A stretch of 64,000 bases of DNA from Anaerolineae bacterium (lineage in GTDB: Bacteria; Chloroflexota; Anaerolineae; UBA4142; SHND01), in the NCBI GenBank assembly GCA_021463195.1, contig JAJTXZ010000004.1, positions 1-64,000 on the forward strand. Direction: 5' to 3'. Below the pieces are notes generated by a model. The model did no database searches, was not told where the DNA came from, and saw only the letters and a program-made list of their open reading frames with translations. The stretch's first letter is position 1, and every line of letters begins with the position of its first letter. The translations under genes were made by a program, and so were the position numbers. This document shows positions 52,748-62,453 of the stretch, piece after piece.

Positions 52748-53962
52748 TTACAAAAATTTTCGCGCCAACGCCAAAAGGCGCGAATACGCGTTGCTCAAGA
52801 GCGGCGACCACGATGAATCGGGCAGCATCGGCGGGAACGAAGAGACGCCGGGTTGTTCCCAACGATTGTTTACGCCCGAACCATCCCAAATCAACGCGAC
52901 GGCGGGAAAGCCAAATGCTTTGGCGGATGGATGCGGGTCAAAGGCGTTGTTTTCGATAATATTACCGTAGATATGATTATTTTCCGGTTCCGTGCCAACA
53001 TCAAATTCAGCGCGGTCGCTGAAAAAAGTGTGGAGCGATACCAGCGCAATCGCCGCGCTGCGATTGTCGCGAATTTCATTCCGCGTAATCTCGGTGCCAT
53101 CGGGCCCCAATAAAACGATACCGACACCGGGCGGAACGCGCGAGACGACGCTGCCGGGCTTGCCGAAATTTTCCAGATTGTTGCCGATGATGCGATTATT
53201 GATGAGCTGATTATTCGTTGTCTCTTTGCGCGCCAGGTCAGGCAAAACAAAAACGAGCAAGCCGCTAGTATTGTTATGCAAATAGTTATTGTCGGCGACG
53301 CCGTTCGACGTATTTTCAAATTCCAAACCCGTCACGTTGCCGTACGCTTCATTATCGCGAATCATGACATTTTCAGATTGTCCGATATACAAAGCCGCGT
53401 CGCTCGCGCCCGTGACGATATTATTTTCCATCAAAATATTTTTGGAATGGACGGGGAACAAGCCATACTCGCCCGTCGAATCGGCAAAGATGCCGCGCAG
53501 GGTCACGCCGTCCGAGCCATTGATGAGAATGCCGTTCGCCTGATAGTTTTTGATAATTAAATTTTCGACGACAAACTGGTCGCCGCAGGCAATGATGCCG
53601 TTGCCAATTTGCTTTTGACCGTCCAGCACAGGACGCGTATCGCCCTGCCCTTCGCCGCGCACGGTGATATTGTTGCGTTTCACAACCACACCTTCGTTGT
53701 ACGTGCCGGACGAAATTAAAACCGTGTCGCCGGGACGCGCCTTGTCAACGGCAGTTTGGATTTTTTCGCCCGCCTTGACCGTAATTGTTTGCGGATCGCC
53801 CACGACAGCTTGCTTTTCGACCGCGCAAGTCGGGGTGCGATTTTCTTCGTTCGCTTGCGCCACGTTGCCGCGATCCGCGCCGGGCGGCGCAAAGAGATAT
53901 AACAGGCAAGCAAAGAGGATGACCAGCGGAATCGCGAACAGCCACATTTTGCGATTTTTCAT
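52748..53962 (-). CDS. NosD-like right-handed beta-helix protein
   Basis: This 404-residue protein has an N-terminal signal or anchor helix (MWLFAIPLVILFACLLYLF) and then repeats of the PbH1 beta-helix type, such as NNITVRGEGQGDTRPV, SKNILMENNIVTGASD and NVMIRDNEAYGNVTG. The first block AGEKIQTAVDKARPGDTVLI is typical of NosD/DUF1565 proteins. It should be extracytoplasmic and may bind or cut polysaccharide. GGAGGC precedes the ATG at 53962; a longer frame adds 61 residues of spacer. The end is basic and Leu-rich (YSRLLALARKFL). Compare the other beta-helix protein at 2626-4038. Confidence 0.88.
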   Translation of the reverse strand: MKNRKMWLFAIPLVILFACLLYLFAPPGADRGNVAQANEENRTPTCAVEKQAVVGDPQTITVKAGEKIQTAVDKARPGDTVLISSGTYNEGVVVKRNNITVRGEGQGDTRPVLDGQKQIGNGIIACGDQFVVENLIIKNYQANGILINGSDGVTLRGIFADSTGEYGLFPVHSKNILMENNIVTGASDAALYIGQSENVMIRDNEAYGNVTGLEFENTSNGVADNNYLHNNTSGLLVFVLPDLARKETTNNQLINNRIIGNNLENFGKPGSVVSRVPPGVGIVLLGPDGTEITRNEIRDNRSAAIALVSLHTFFSDRAEFDVGTEPENNHIYGNIIENNAFDPHPSAKAFGFPAVALIWDGSGVNNRWEQPGVSSFPPMLPDSSWSPLLSNAYSRLLALARKFL

Positions 53963-54107
53963 AACGCCTCCGAAAGAGTGAATCAAAACGCCGCGCGCAA
54001 ATGGCGTCGCGCGCGGCGTCGGGCAAAATTCGCGCGCGCGGTTTGACTTGTATTTTATATCATTCTGTCCGTTGCGGCGATTGAAAAAATCCGCCGCCGC
54101 GCCTATC

Positions 54108-54135
54108 TTGAAAACTAATACGGACTCTGTATAAT
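54108..54135 (+). promoter_or_regulatory. Promoter giving a leaderless mRNA
   Basis: TTGAAA (54108-54113) and TATAAT (54130-54135) are 16 bp apart. The ATG of the next gene lies only 8 bp after the -10, so transcription would start at or next to the first codon. Confidence 0.65.
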
Positions 54136-54143
54136 CCAATATC

Positions 54144-54857
54144 ATGAGTCCAAATCGCCATGCCTTGCTGCGTTATGCGCTCTGGCTCGGCGTGGTCAAC
54201 ACCGCGCGCGCAAACCGCGATTATTTCGGCTTGCCGACGACGTGGGTTTTTCATCTCGCGCTCAATTCGTTCACGCTATTTTTGCCCGAATTGTATCGCG
54301 GCGCGACAAAGGTTTGGCGGCTTGACGCGCGCGCGCAAACTCAACGCGCTTGCCTCTCTGCCGCGCACGGCATGCTGCAAGACGCAGTGGTGAATAATCC
54401 GTACTACGCGTTGTATGTGACGCCCGTCGCGTTGGCGTACATGGTGTCGCATCCACAATTCAATATCTATAAAGGCGATTTAGCGCGCTGGCGCGTCGCG
54501 GGTTTTGGCTTGGACGCGCTGCCGCATGCGTTGACCGCGTTCGCGTTCACCAATTTGGCGTTCGATGCGCTGCACGCGTTCCATAAACACACGCCATCGG
54601 ACGCGCAATGGGCTGCGCTCGCCGCGCGCGCGGATGAACACGCCGCGCTCGTCGCGGGCGCGCTCTTGGCAAGCGCGAGCGCGTTCTATGAATCCGGCGA
54701 ATACGCGATCCATGAAGAAGAATTGCGCGAGACGCATGGCGACGCGAACAAAATCAATCTCGTCTGGAGCGCGCAAGACACCCTCTTTGATTTAATGGCG
54801 AACGCGTTGGGTTGGCTCGGCGCCATATGGCTGCGCCGCTGGCGCAAACGATGGTAA
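54144..54857 (+). CDS. Predicted membrane protein of unknown function
   Basis: This 237-residue protein has about five transmembrane helices. It contains a cluster of His and acidic residues in membrane-near positions (LPHALTAFAF, DALHAFHKH, HEEELRETHGDANK, WSAQDTLFDLMANALGWLG). The spacing of His, Glu and the final QDTLFD-N-G block recalls YjdF/DUF2238-type proteins, but I am not sure. The start has no ribosome-binding site and appears leaderless. It lies upstream of the MoxR operon on the same strand. Confidence 0.65.
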   Translation: MSPNRHALLRYALWLGVVNTARANRDYFGLPTTWVFHLALNSFTLFLPELYRGATKVWRLDARAQTQRACLSAAHGMLQDAVVNNPYYALYVTPVALAYMVSHPQFNIYKGDLARWRVAGFGLDALPHALTAFAFTNLAFDALHAFHKHTPSDAQWAALAARADEHAALVAGALLASASAFYESGEYAIHEEELRETHGDANKINLVWSAQDTLFDLMANALGWLGAIWLRRWRKRW

Positions 54858-54945
54858 CGCAAGTTCTTTGACAGACAAATCAAATTCGCCACAACGTCGC
54901 GCGCAACGCGTCGCCGCGTCGTGATATGCTACAATAACAAACGTT

Positions 54946-55893
54946 ATGGACATTTCCACCGCCGCGCAGCGTTTGCGCGAAAATGTCGGGCGCGTCATGG
55001 TCGGCAAAGAGGAAAGCGTCAATCTCGCGTTCGTCGCGCTTTTGTGCGAGGGCCATTTATTGCTCGAAGATGTGCCCGGCACCGGCAAAACCACGCTCGC
55101 TAAAACGCTGGCAAAATCGCTAGCTTGTTCCTTTCGCCGCATTCAATTCACGCCCGATTTGCTGCCGAGCGATTTGACCGGTCTCGCGATTTACAATCAA
55201 AAGACGCAGGATTTTGAATTTCGCCCCGGTCCCGTCTTGACGCAAATTTTACTCGCTGACGAAATCAATCGCGCGACACCGCGCACGCAATCCGCGCTGC
55301 TCGAGGCAATGCAAGAACGCCAAATCACGGTGGATGGCAGCGCAATGCGTTTGCCGCGTCCGTTCTTTGTCATGGCGACGCAAAATCCGATCGAACTCGA
55401 AGGCACTTTTCCTTTGCCCGAAGCGCAAGTGGACCGTTTTTTGATGCGTCTTGAACTCGGTTATCCAAGCGCGGCGCAAGAAAGCGCGTTGCTCAAACGC
55501 TTTGAACAAACGGCGCACGAACCGTTGGACGCGCTCGCGCCGGTGTTGGATAACGCGACGCTCTTGGAGCTGCAGCGCGCCGCGCAAACAGTCCGCGTCG
55601 AAGACAGCATCCGCGAATATATTGTGTCCATCGCGCGCGCCACGCGCGCGCACGACGCGATTGAATTGGGCGTCAGCCCGCGCGGCACATTGTATTTGTA
55701 TCACGCCGCGCAAGCATTCGCCGCGACCCAGGGGCGCGATTTTGTTTTGCCGGACGATGTAAAATATCTTGCGCCGTTCGTATTGACACACCGCTTGATT
55801 CTCAGCGCGCAAACGCGCTTGCGCGGGCGCACCACCCAAGCTTTGCTTCACGAAATCATTGAAAGCGTGCCTGCGCCAGTCGAACAACCTTGA
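54946..55893 (+). CDS. MoxR-family AAA+ ATPase
   Basis: This 315-residue ATPase has the standard MoxR form: MVGKEESVNLAFVALLCEGH, Walker A EDVPGTGKTTLAK (about residues 43-55), RIQFTPDLLPSDLTG, Walker B ILLADEINRATPRTQ and FFVMATQNPIELEGT. MoxR proteins act as chaperones with partner VWA or DUF58 proteins. It heads an operon with DUF58 and DUF4129 genes. A TGC-TACAAT extended -10 at about 54927-54935 suggests a very short leader. Confidence 0.95.
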   Translation: MDISTAAQRLRENVGRVMVGKEESVNLAFVALLCEGHLLLEDVPGTGKTTLAKTLAKSLACSFRRIQFTPDLLPSDLTGLAIYNQKTQDFEFRPGPVLTQILLADEINRATPRTQSALLEAMQERQITVDGSAMRLPRPFFVMATQNPIELEGTFPLPEAQVDRFLMRLELGYPSAAQESALLKRFEQTAHEPLDALAPVLDNATLLELQRAAQTVRVEDSIREYIVSIARATRAHDAIELGVSPRGTLYLYHAAQAFAATQGRDFVLPDDVKYLAPFVLTHRLILSAQTRLRGRTTQALLHEIIESVPAPVEQP

Positions 55894-55957
55894 GCGCCGA
55901 ACATTGAGGATTGAGCAACAACGGCGCGCGCGACTCAATTCTTGATGCTTTCCACTT

Positions 55958-57211
55958 TTGTTTACCTTTGTCTGGCTCGAATTTGCATTGGTGATGGTCG
56001 TGCTGGCGGCAATGTTCGGGCAACCGACACTGCTCACCATCGCTTCGCTGCTCGTCATCACCCTGCCGCTCGCGTGGCTCTGGCAGCGATTCGCGTTTTT
56101 GCGCGTCACGTATCAGCGGCAATTGAACGAAACGCGCGTCTTTGAAGGCGAACAGGTGACGCTCACGCTGCGCGTCGCCAATCGCAAATGGCTGCCTCTG
56201 GCATGGCTGCGCATCACCGACCAAATGCCGTTGGCGTTGACGCCGCGCGAAAAAACCTTGGCGCCTTCGCATCTGCCGCTCACCGGCATTCTCGAAGCGC
56301 GCGCGTCGTTATTGTGGAATGAACGCGCGCGCTGGGATTATCACATTGACTGTTCCAAGCGCGGTTATTATGCCATTGGACCCGCGACGATCGCGAGCGG
56401 CGATCTTTTTGGCTTGTTTGAACGCGGTATCGCGTATCCGCAGGTTGACCATTTGATTGTGTATCCGCGCGTGCATCTTTTGGAAGAATGGGGCTTGCCG
56501 CCCAAAGAACCGTTCGGCGAAACGCGCGCGCAGCTGCAAATTTTTCAGGACCCGACGCGCTTGCGCGGCTTGCGCGATTATCACCCGGAAGACGCGCCCA
56601 AACATATTCACTGGCGCGCCACCGCGCGACACAATGCCCTCAAAGTGAAACAGTACGACCCAACCATCAACTATAATTGGGTTTTGTTTTTGAATGTCGC
56701 CACCTATGAATTGGCGTGGCAAGGCGTGGATAGCGAACGCGCCGAGCGCGCGATTCGACTCGTCGCTTCATTGGCGAATTTTGCCGCGCAGCGAAAATAC
56801 GCGTTCGGTCTCGTAGCCAACGGCACCTATCCCGATTCCGACCAGCGACTTCGTATCTTGCCCGGACGCGACCCAAAACAATTACGCAATGTCTTGGAAG
56901 CGCTCGCGGCGGTCTCGTATTTTGTCGCGTCGCCAATCGAAACCCTCTTGCGCCGCGAGTCGCCCAATCTACCATGGGGCGCGACTTTGATTGTGGTCTC
57001 GGCGCTTGTCACTGAAAATTTATTGAGTGAAATGTTACGGCTGCGACAGGTCGGACGCAATCTCGCGCTCATTTCGCTGGATGACCACTGGACGCCGACG
57101 CCCTTGCCCGGCATCATCGTCTATCAAGCGCGCGAACCGCAAACCACCACGCCGACAATGGAACGGGCGAATATTTTTGATTTTCGATTATCCAATTTCC
57201 AATCCACATGA
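55958..57211 (+). CDS. DUF58-domain membrane protein
   Basis: This 417-residue protein has two N-terminal transmembrane helices (FALVMVVLAAMFG and TIASLLVITLPLAWLW) and the DUF58 core with RGLRDYHPEDAPKHIHWRAT at about residues 205-225. The C-terminal part resembles a VWA fold without a clear MIDAS. It should pair with the MoxR ATPase at the membrane. The start is probably TTG at 55958; no ATG fits and no ribosome-binding site is evident. It overlaps the next gene by 4 bp. Confidence 0.9.
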   Translation: MFTFVWLEFALVMVVLAAMFGQPTLLTIASLLVITLPLAWLWQRFAFLRVTYQRQLNETRVFEGEQVTLTLRVANRKWLPLAWLRITDQMPLALTPREKTLAPSHLPLTGILEARASLLWNERARWDYHIDCSKRGYYAIGPATIASGDLFGLFERGIAYPQVDHLIVYPRVHLLEEWGLPPKEPFGETRAQLQIFQDPTRLRGLRDYHPEDAPKHIHWRATARHNALKVKQYDPTINYNWVLFLNVATYELAWQGVDSERAERAIRLVASLANFAAQRKYAFGLVANGTYPDSDQRLRILPGRDPKQLRNVLEALAAVSYFVASPIETLLRRESPNLPWGATLIVVSALVTENLLSEMLRLRQVGRNLALISLDDHWTPTPLPGIIVYQAREPQTTTPTMERANIFDFRLSNFQST

Positions 57212-58614
57212 CGTCGCCACAAATCCGACCTCATTCCTATCTCCTCCGCGCGCAGTTGCGTCTGATACTGCTTGCGGCGGCGGAAACGTGTTGGATCTAT
57301 ACGGTGACGCTGCTATTGGGCGCGCTCGCGGATGCGCCGCGCCAAGTTTCGCCGCTCGGCATCTTGTTCGTATATTGGATTGCGCTGCAAACGGGACGCG
57401 TTTTGCCATCCACACAAAAAAACTGGCGCCTGCTGCAAGCGCTCGCAGTGGCGATTGCGGGACTGACTATTCTTGGCGTCATTCGCTTGAATTTGTACAG
57501 CGAACTGCCGTCTGCTGATATAAATTGGCTGCCCAATTATTTTGGACGACTTGCGATGCTGCAAGCGCGCGGCGCGACGGAACAAATTTCGACGCTCGCG
57601 CTGATTTTCGCTTTTGTGCGCGGTTTAGGTTTCGCGCAGCGTCCCCTCACCTTGTGGACGGTCGGCTATCAATTTCGCTTGGGCATTGTCGTTTTCTTTG
57701 GCGCCGCGTTACTATCTGCCCTCACTATGCCGGTAGCGTTCAGCATGTGGGTGTTTCTCTATTTCGCGCTATCGCTCCCTGCCATCGCGCTAGCGCGCAT
57801 TGAAGAGGCGGGCCAAGAATACCCTCTCAACGCAAAATGGGCGCTCGTTCTGTTAACTGCCATAGGCGCGACCATACTGCTCGGTTTCACCGTCACCCAA
57901 ATTTTCACGCTCGACGCCATCAACGCCTTTTTTGCGTTCCTCGCGCCGCTGGGTCTCATCTTGGCTGTCCTTGCCGCGCTCGCGGCGATTCCGTTGCTTT
58001 TTGTCGCGAATCTACTCGCGGAATGGTTGACGCCATTTTTTGATTTTTTGCGCGGCATGTTACAAAGTTTGGGTCCCAACTTGGGCAACGGCAATCAGGA
58101 CGCGCAGCGCTTTTTAGAGCGAATCTCGTACATCGTCATTGATCTTTTACCTTATCTGCGGCTCGGCGGCGTCGCGCTGGGCATTATCGTGAGCGGTTGG
58201 CTCATTGCGCGCGCGCTCAACAGACGCATCGAGTGGCAAGAGCATGAATTATTCGCAAGTCAAGACACGGATGCGCTTGAAAAATTCGCGCCGACAAATC
58301 CGCCGCGCGCGCGGCGCGGCGGATTTGCGCGCCACGCGCTTTACGCGGAAAATGTGCGGCGCATTTACGCCGCGCTCCTTGTCCAAGCGGCGAACGCGGG
58401 TTTGGAGCGCCGCGCGGCGGAGACGCCACTCGAATTCTTACCGCGTCTCGGCGCACGTTGGCCGGAAAGCGCGCGCGCGTTTGATAAAATTACCAACGCC
58501 TATGTCGCGACGCATTACGCGCAGCATTCCGCCACCGACGCGCAAGTGCGCGAACTGCGCGCCTTGTGGCAAGACACGCGACACAAGATGCTGCAAGTTC
58601 AAAACAAGAAATAA
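57208..58614 (+). CDS. Polytopic membrane protein with DUF4129 C-terminus
   Basis: This 468-residue protein has about ten transmembrane helices and a cytoplasmic C-terminal DUF4129 domain (YAENVRRIYAALLVQAANAG, then TPLEFLPRLGARWP). In related operons this domain follows a transglutaminase-like region; here no transglutaminase triad is seen, so only the membrane and DUF4129 parts are present. It is the third gene of the MoxR-DUF58 operon and overlaps DUF58 by 4 bp. The pathway role is unknown; envelope maturation is the usual guess. Confidence 0.88.
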   Translation: MTSPQIRPHSYLLRAQLRLILLAAAETCWIYTVTLLLGALADAPRQVSPLGILFVYWIALQTGRVLPSTQKNWRLLQALAVAIAGLTILGVIRLNLYSELPSADINWLPNYFGRLAMLQARGATEQISTLALIFAFVRGLGFAQRPLTLWTVGYQFRLGIVVFFGAALLSALTMPVAFSMWVFLYFALSLPAIALARIEEAGQEYPLNAKWALVLLTAIGATILLGFTVTQIFTLDAINAFFAFLAPLGLILAVLAALAAIPLLFVANLLAEWLTPFFDFLRGMLQSLGPNLGNGNQDAQRFLERISYIVIDLLPYLRLGGVALGIIVSGWLIARALNRRIEWQEHELFASQDTDALEKFAPTNPPRARRGGFARHALYAENVRRIYAALLVQAANAGLERRAAETPLEFLPRLGARWPESARAFDKITNAYVATHYAQHSATDAQVRELRALWQDTRHKMLQVQNKK

Positions 58615-58638
58615 ACGGCACGCGGCAGCGTTGCGAGC

Positions 58639-58731
58639 TATAGAGCGAATTCCTATTCGATGAAAGGAACAAAACCTTTCGGGTTTTCGAAACCTGAAAG
58701 GTTTGTCCCTTGAACCCATCAGGAATCTAAA
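58639..58731. repeat. Hairpin repeat family, copy 3 (diverged)
   Basis: This 93-bp element begins ATAGAGCGAATTCC and ends AGGAATCTAAAG. Its stem AAACCTTTCGGGTTT pairs with AAACCTGAAAGGTTT. Compared with copies 1 and 2 the loop and outer arms have changed, but pairing is kept. It fills the spacer between the DUF4129 and NnrDE genes. Confidence 0.75.
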
Positions 58732-58811
58732 GTTCCGAAATCTCGGAGATTGCAAGATTTTAAAGTGTTGTTTTTTCAAAAACAAACCTCGACGTTTATA
58801 CAATCAGAATT

Positions 58812-60482
58812 ATGAAACTTGTTACGGTCTCTCAAATGCGCGCGCTCGAACAACGCGCGGACGCATCCGGCAATTCGTACCCCACGCTGATGGAGCGCGC
58901 CGGCGTCTCGAGCGCGCAAGCTATCATGGAACGTTTTGCGGCGCGCGACCAACAAATTCTCGCGCTCATCGGACCCGGCAATAACGGCGGCGATGGTTTG
59001 GTCTGCGCGCGCGCGCTGCGCGACGCGGGCGCGCGCGTTGGTTTGTATCTCTGGCGACGCGTTCCCGCGCCGGACGATGTGAATTGGGCAGCATGTATGC
59101 AGCGCGGCATTCCCTACAAACGCGCTGAAGAGGATACCGCTTTTGCGGAATTACGCGCCGCGCTCGCGCAAACTTTTATTCTCATTGACGCGCTGCTCGG
59201 CGTCGGCATCGCGCGCCCCATCGAGGGCGCGCTGCGCGATTTACTTCAGATCGTCCGCGCCGCCCGCGCCAATTCAGTTTCGCCGTCGCCGTCGCTGCGT
59301 TCGTTCGCGCCGCCGCCCGCGCGATCCGCCTCTCGCCCGCAACCTTACACAGTCGCCATTGACCTTCCAACCGGACTCGATCCCGACACCGGCGCGCTTG
59401 ACGCCGCAGCGCTATCCGCTGATTTGACTGTCACCTTTGCATTTCCCAAAATCGGACAATTCGCGTTTCCCGGCGCGGACGCGGTAGGCGAATTAGTCGT
59501 CGCGGATATCGGAATCCCTGAAGCGTGGGCGAACGAAATTGACCTAACCGTCGCCACTCCCAATGAAATGCGCGCGTTACTGCCTTTACGACCGCGCAAT
59601 GCCAATAAAGGCACATTCGGCAAAGCAATGCTCGCGTGCGGTTCCGCCCATTACACCGGCGCGCCCGTGTTGGCGGCGCGCGCGGCGAGTCGCGTCGGCG
59701 CGGGTTTGGTGACGCTCACGTTACCCGAAACATTGCAACCCATCATTGCGTCAAAAATTGACGAGGCGACTTTTTTGCCGCTGCCCGACCGGCTGGGCGA
59801 TTGGCGTCCACGCGCGGCGAATGAATTGCTCGCGGCGTTGTGGGATGCCGAATACGACGCGCTGCTCGTCGGCTGCGGTTTGGGTCAAAGCGAAGGGGCG
59901 CGCGGCTTTTTGGCGCGCTTGCTCGAAAATTTCAATACGCTCGAAACGCCGCCCACGCTCATCCTCGATGCCGACGCGCTGAATTTTCTTGCCGCTTTGT
60001 CCGAAGGGCCGCGCGCCTTGACGTTTGACGCGCCGCCGATTCTGACGCCGCATCCGGGCGAAATGGCGCGTCTACGCAATACCGATGTGGCAAGTATCCA
60101 AAATGATCGCGTTGAAGTAGCGCGTGACGCGGCGCGTCAATGGAACGCGATTATCGTTCTCAAAGGCGCGTTCACTGTCATCGCCGCGCCGGATGGGCGC
60201 GTCACGCTGCTGCCGTTTGCGAATTCTGCGCTCGCCACCGCTGGCACAGGCGATGTGTTGGCAGGCACGATTGCGGGCTGCGCCGCGCAAATTCATGCCG
60301 CCGCGCGGCGCGCTGAAAAATTGGATGCGTTAGAAATCGCGTATCAAGCGGCGCGACTCGGCGCGTATTTGCACGCGTTGGCGGGTGAATTTGCCGCGCG
60401 CGATATTGGCGCCGCTGGCGTTGTCGCGGGCGATTTGGCGCCGCGCCTGCCGCAAGCGCTCGAGAGTTTGGACGCCGCATAA
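58812..60482 (+). CDS. nnr: Bifunctional NAD(P)H-hydrate repair enzyme (epimerase and ADP-dependent dehydratase)
   Basis: This 556-residue protein joins the YjeF N-terminal epimerase (about 1-235; GPGNNGGDGLVCARAL and the catalytic DALLGVGI region) to the C-terminal carbohydrate-kinase-like dehydratase (about 250-550; KGTFGKAMLACGSAHYTGAP, LTPHPGEMARL and ATAGTGDVLAG). It repairs hydrated NADH and NADPH, with ADP as phosphate acceptor. Length and order are standard. A Pro/Ser/Arg-rich insertion lies at about 155-178 in the epimerase part. Its TACAAT -10 is 7 bp before the ATG, so the mRNA may be leaderless. The stop overlaps the start of the next gene. Confidence 0.95.
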   Translation: MKLVTVSQMRALEQRADASGNSYPTLMERAGVSSAQAIMERFAARDQQILALIGPGNNGGDGLVCARALRDAGARVGLYLWRRVPAPDDVNWAACMQRGIPYKRAEEDTAFAELRAALAQTFILIDALLGVGIARPIEGALRDLLQIVRAARANSVSPSPSLRSFAPPPARSASRPQPYTVAIDLPTGLDPDTGALDAAALSADLTVTFAFPKIGQFAFPGADAVGELVVADIGIPEAWANEIDLTVATPNEMRALLPLRPRNANKGTFGKAMLACGSAHYTGAPVLAARAASRVGAGLVTLTLPETLQPIIASKIDEATFLPLPDRLGDWRPRAANELLAALWDAEYDALLVGCGLGQSEGARGFLARLLENFNTLETPPTLILDADALNFLAALSEGPRALTFDAPPILTPHPGEMARLRNTDVASIQNDRVEVARDAARQWNAIIVLKGAFTVIAAPDGRVTLLPFANSALATAGTGDVLAGTIAGCAAQIHAAARRAEKLDALEIAYQAARLGAYLHALAGEFAARDIGAAGVVAGDLAPRLPQALESLDAA

Positions 60483-62398
60483 TGGACAAGCGTTTCGGCA
60501 TTTCTTTGCGTATTTTATTTTTTTTCGCGTTAGCTCTGACGCCGCTCGCGAGCTGCGTCCCTTCACCCACCGCGACGCCGCCGCGCCAAACGCCGTTCCC
60601 CACTCTCGCCTTGACGGACGGCACGGCGACCGTTCCACCAAACGATTCAGCCGCGTTAGCCACCGTCGCGCCGAACGCCACCGCCGCGTCCCGCGCCACC
60701 AGCGCGCCGCGCCCAACGAACGCGCTGCCCTTTGCCGACATGCTTCCGCCGCTCGTGCAGTTGACAGTGCAAGACCCGGAATTGCCCATTTCGGCAAATC
60801 AACGCGTCGCGCTGAACGTCATCGGCGCGGACAATGATGTCGTAACGCGTCTCGAATTGTACGACAATAATGTCCTAATCGAACAAGCGGTCGCGAGCGC
60901 GCCGACAAATATTTTTTTTAATCAATTTCTTTGGTCGCGTCCGACGCCGGGCAAACATACGCTGCGCGTTATCGCGCTGGACGCGCACGACAACGCGAGC
61001 GCGCCCGCCGAAATCAACTTGAACGTCATCAATAATAATCGCGCGCCGGGCGTCATGCTTACAGCGCCGTCCGGTCTCAAAGACGCCGAAGTCGGCGCGC
61101 CGCTGCTGATTCAAGGCGTCGCCACCGATGATGTCGCGGTGACGCGTATGGAGTTGATTGTGGACAATCAACTCGTCACTTTTGTCACGCCGATTCAAGC
61201 GGGCGGCGTGACGCCGTTCGCCGTCGCGATTCCGTGGACCCCCATGACCACCGGTTCCCACAATATTGTTTTACGCGCGTATGACAATCAAAATGCCAGC
61301 GATGATTCGCTGCGCTACACGGTGCGCGTATTTGACAATCAGCCGCCGGTGGTGGAAGCGGAATGGGAACGCTTGGAAATTCCAATCGGCGACGCGCTGC
61401 TCGTCCAAGCGCTCGCGCTCGCCAACAATGGCATCGCGCGGCTCGAATTGTATGTGGATGAACGCGTAACCGATATCGTCAATAGTCCATCCGCCGCGCA
61501 ACAAACCATGTTGCGCGCGACTTTGGCGGCGGGCGACCTCGCGGAAGGCGCGCACAGCGCGTTCGTGCGCGCCTACGATTTAACGGGCAACACCGCCGAA
61601 TCGCCGCGCGTAAATTTCAAGGTGAGTCCCGACGCGCCGCGCCTGGCGCAGAACTTGAACATTACACGCATCCCGCCCACCGCGTCGCCGCCCACCGCGA
61701 CGCCAACGCCGGCGCTGCAGCTGCCGCCCGCGCCAACCATTCAACTCCAACTCGAAGGCAATCCGCTGCGTGTGAGCTTGCCCGACCCCGCCGTGATTCA
61801 AATCCGGGCGCACGGTTCGGCGGAATTGGACCGCATCGAATTGTGGGCGCGTTATCCCGGCGAAACAATACAACAGTTGCTGCTTGAAGAGAACGCCAAA
61901 GGCGCGACGGACAAAACTTTGACGTTCCAATGGAACGCGCCGCGCGCGGGCATTGTAGAAGTGCGCGCGCAGGTGTTTGATAATTTGGGACAAATGGGCG
62001 AATCCGCGCTGCTGCGTTTCACTTTGCAAACGCCAGAGGGCATTCAAGCCGCGCCGCAAAGCGCCACATTCAGCGGAACCTGGGTTGCGGATTCACCCTC
62101 CGCGCGTTTCGAGGCGACGTTTACGCAAATCACCAGCGCGCTGCGCGGCGGATTTGTGGAAAAACGCGCGGACGGCAAAAAACTAAATGGCAGAATCGTC
62201 AGCGGCGCGGCGAGCGACAAGACTGTTTTATTCGCGGTGGATTTTTCCGGCGACGCGCAAACAAGCGGCTCTCGAACGCCGCACGCCTTGCTCTTTGATT
62301 GTTCATACAAAGCGCGTCCGCCAACCTTGACGTGCAATTATACGAATGAATTCGGCGAACGCGGCAGCGCGATCTTTACGCCATTAGGACAAAAATAA
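60482..62398 (+). CDS. Lipoprotein with several Ig-like domains
   Basis: This 638-residue protein has a signal peptide ending in LTPLASC, so Cys25 is probably lipidated. A Thr/Pro/Ala linker (30-85) follows. Then come at least three Ig/cadherin-like repeats, each with a pattern such as VTRLELYDNNVLIEQ, VTRMELIVDNQLVTF and IARLELYVDERVTDI, then a second Pro/Thr linker and two more beta domains. The repeats match the big-7 type found in surface proteins. It is coupled to NnrDE by a TAATG overlap, which looks like packing rather than function. It probably binds a polymer or another protein at the cell surface. Confidence 0.82.
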   Translation: MDKRFGISLRILFFFALALTPLASCVPSPTATPPRQTPFPTLALTDGTATVPPNDSAALATVAPNATAASRATSAPRPTNALPFADMLPPLVQLTVQDPELPISANQRVALNVIGADNDVVTRLELYDNNVLIEQAVASAPTNIFFNQFLWSRPTPGKHTLRVIALDAHDNASAPAEINLNVINNNRAPGVMLTAPSGLKDAEVGAPLLIQGVATDDVAVTRMELIVDNQLVTFVTPIQAGGVTPFAVAIPWTPMTTGSHNIVLRAYDNQNASDDSLRYTVRVFDNQPPVVEAEWERLEIPIGDALLVQALALANNGIARLELYVDERVTDIVNSPSAAQQTMLRATLAAGDLAEGAHSAFVRAYDLTGNTAESPRVNFKVSPDAPRLAQNLNITRIPPTASPPTATPTPALQLPPAPTIQLQLEGNPLRVSLPDPAVIQIRAHGSAELDRIELWARYPGETIQQLLLEENAKGATDKTLTFQWNAPRAGIVEVRAQVFDNLGQMGESALLRFTLQTPEGIQAAPQSATFSGTWVADSPSARFEATFTQITSALRGGFVEKRADGKKLNGRIVSGAASDKTVLFAVDFSGDAQTSGSRTPHALLFDCSYKARPPTLTCNYTNEFGERGSAIFTPLGQK

Positions 62399-62453
62399 AA
62401 CATATTCATGTTCATTTTCGCCAACAACGCGCGCAAATCTTGCGGGACATTTT

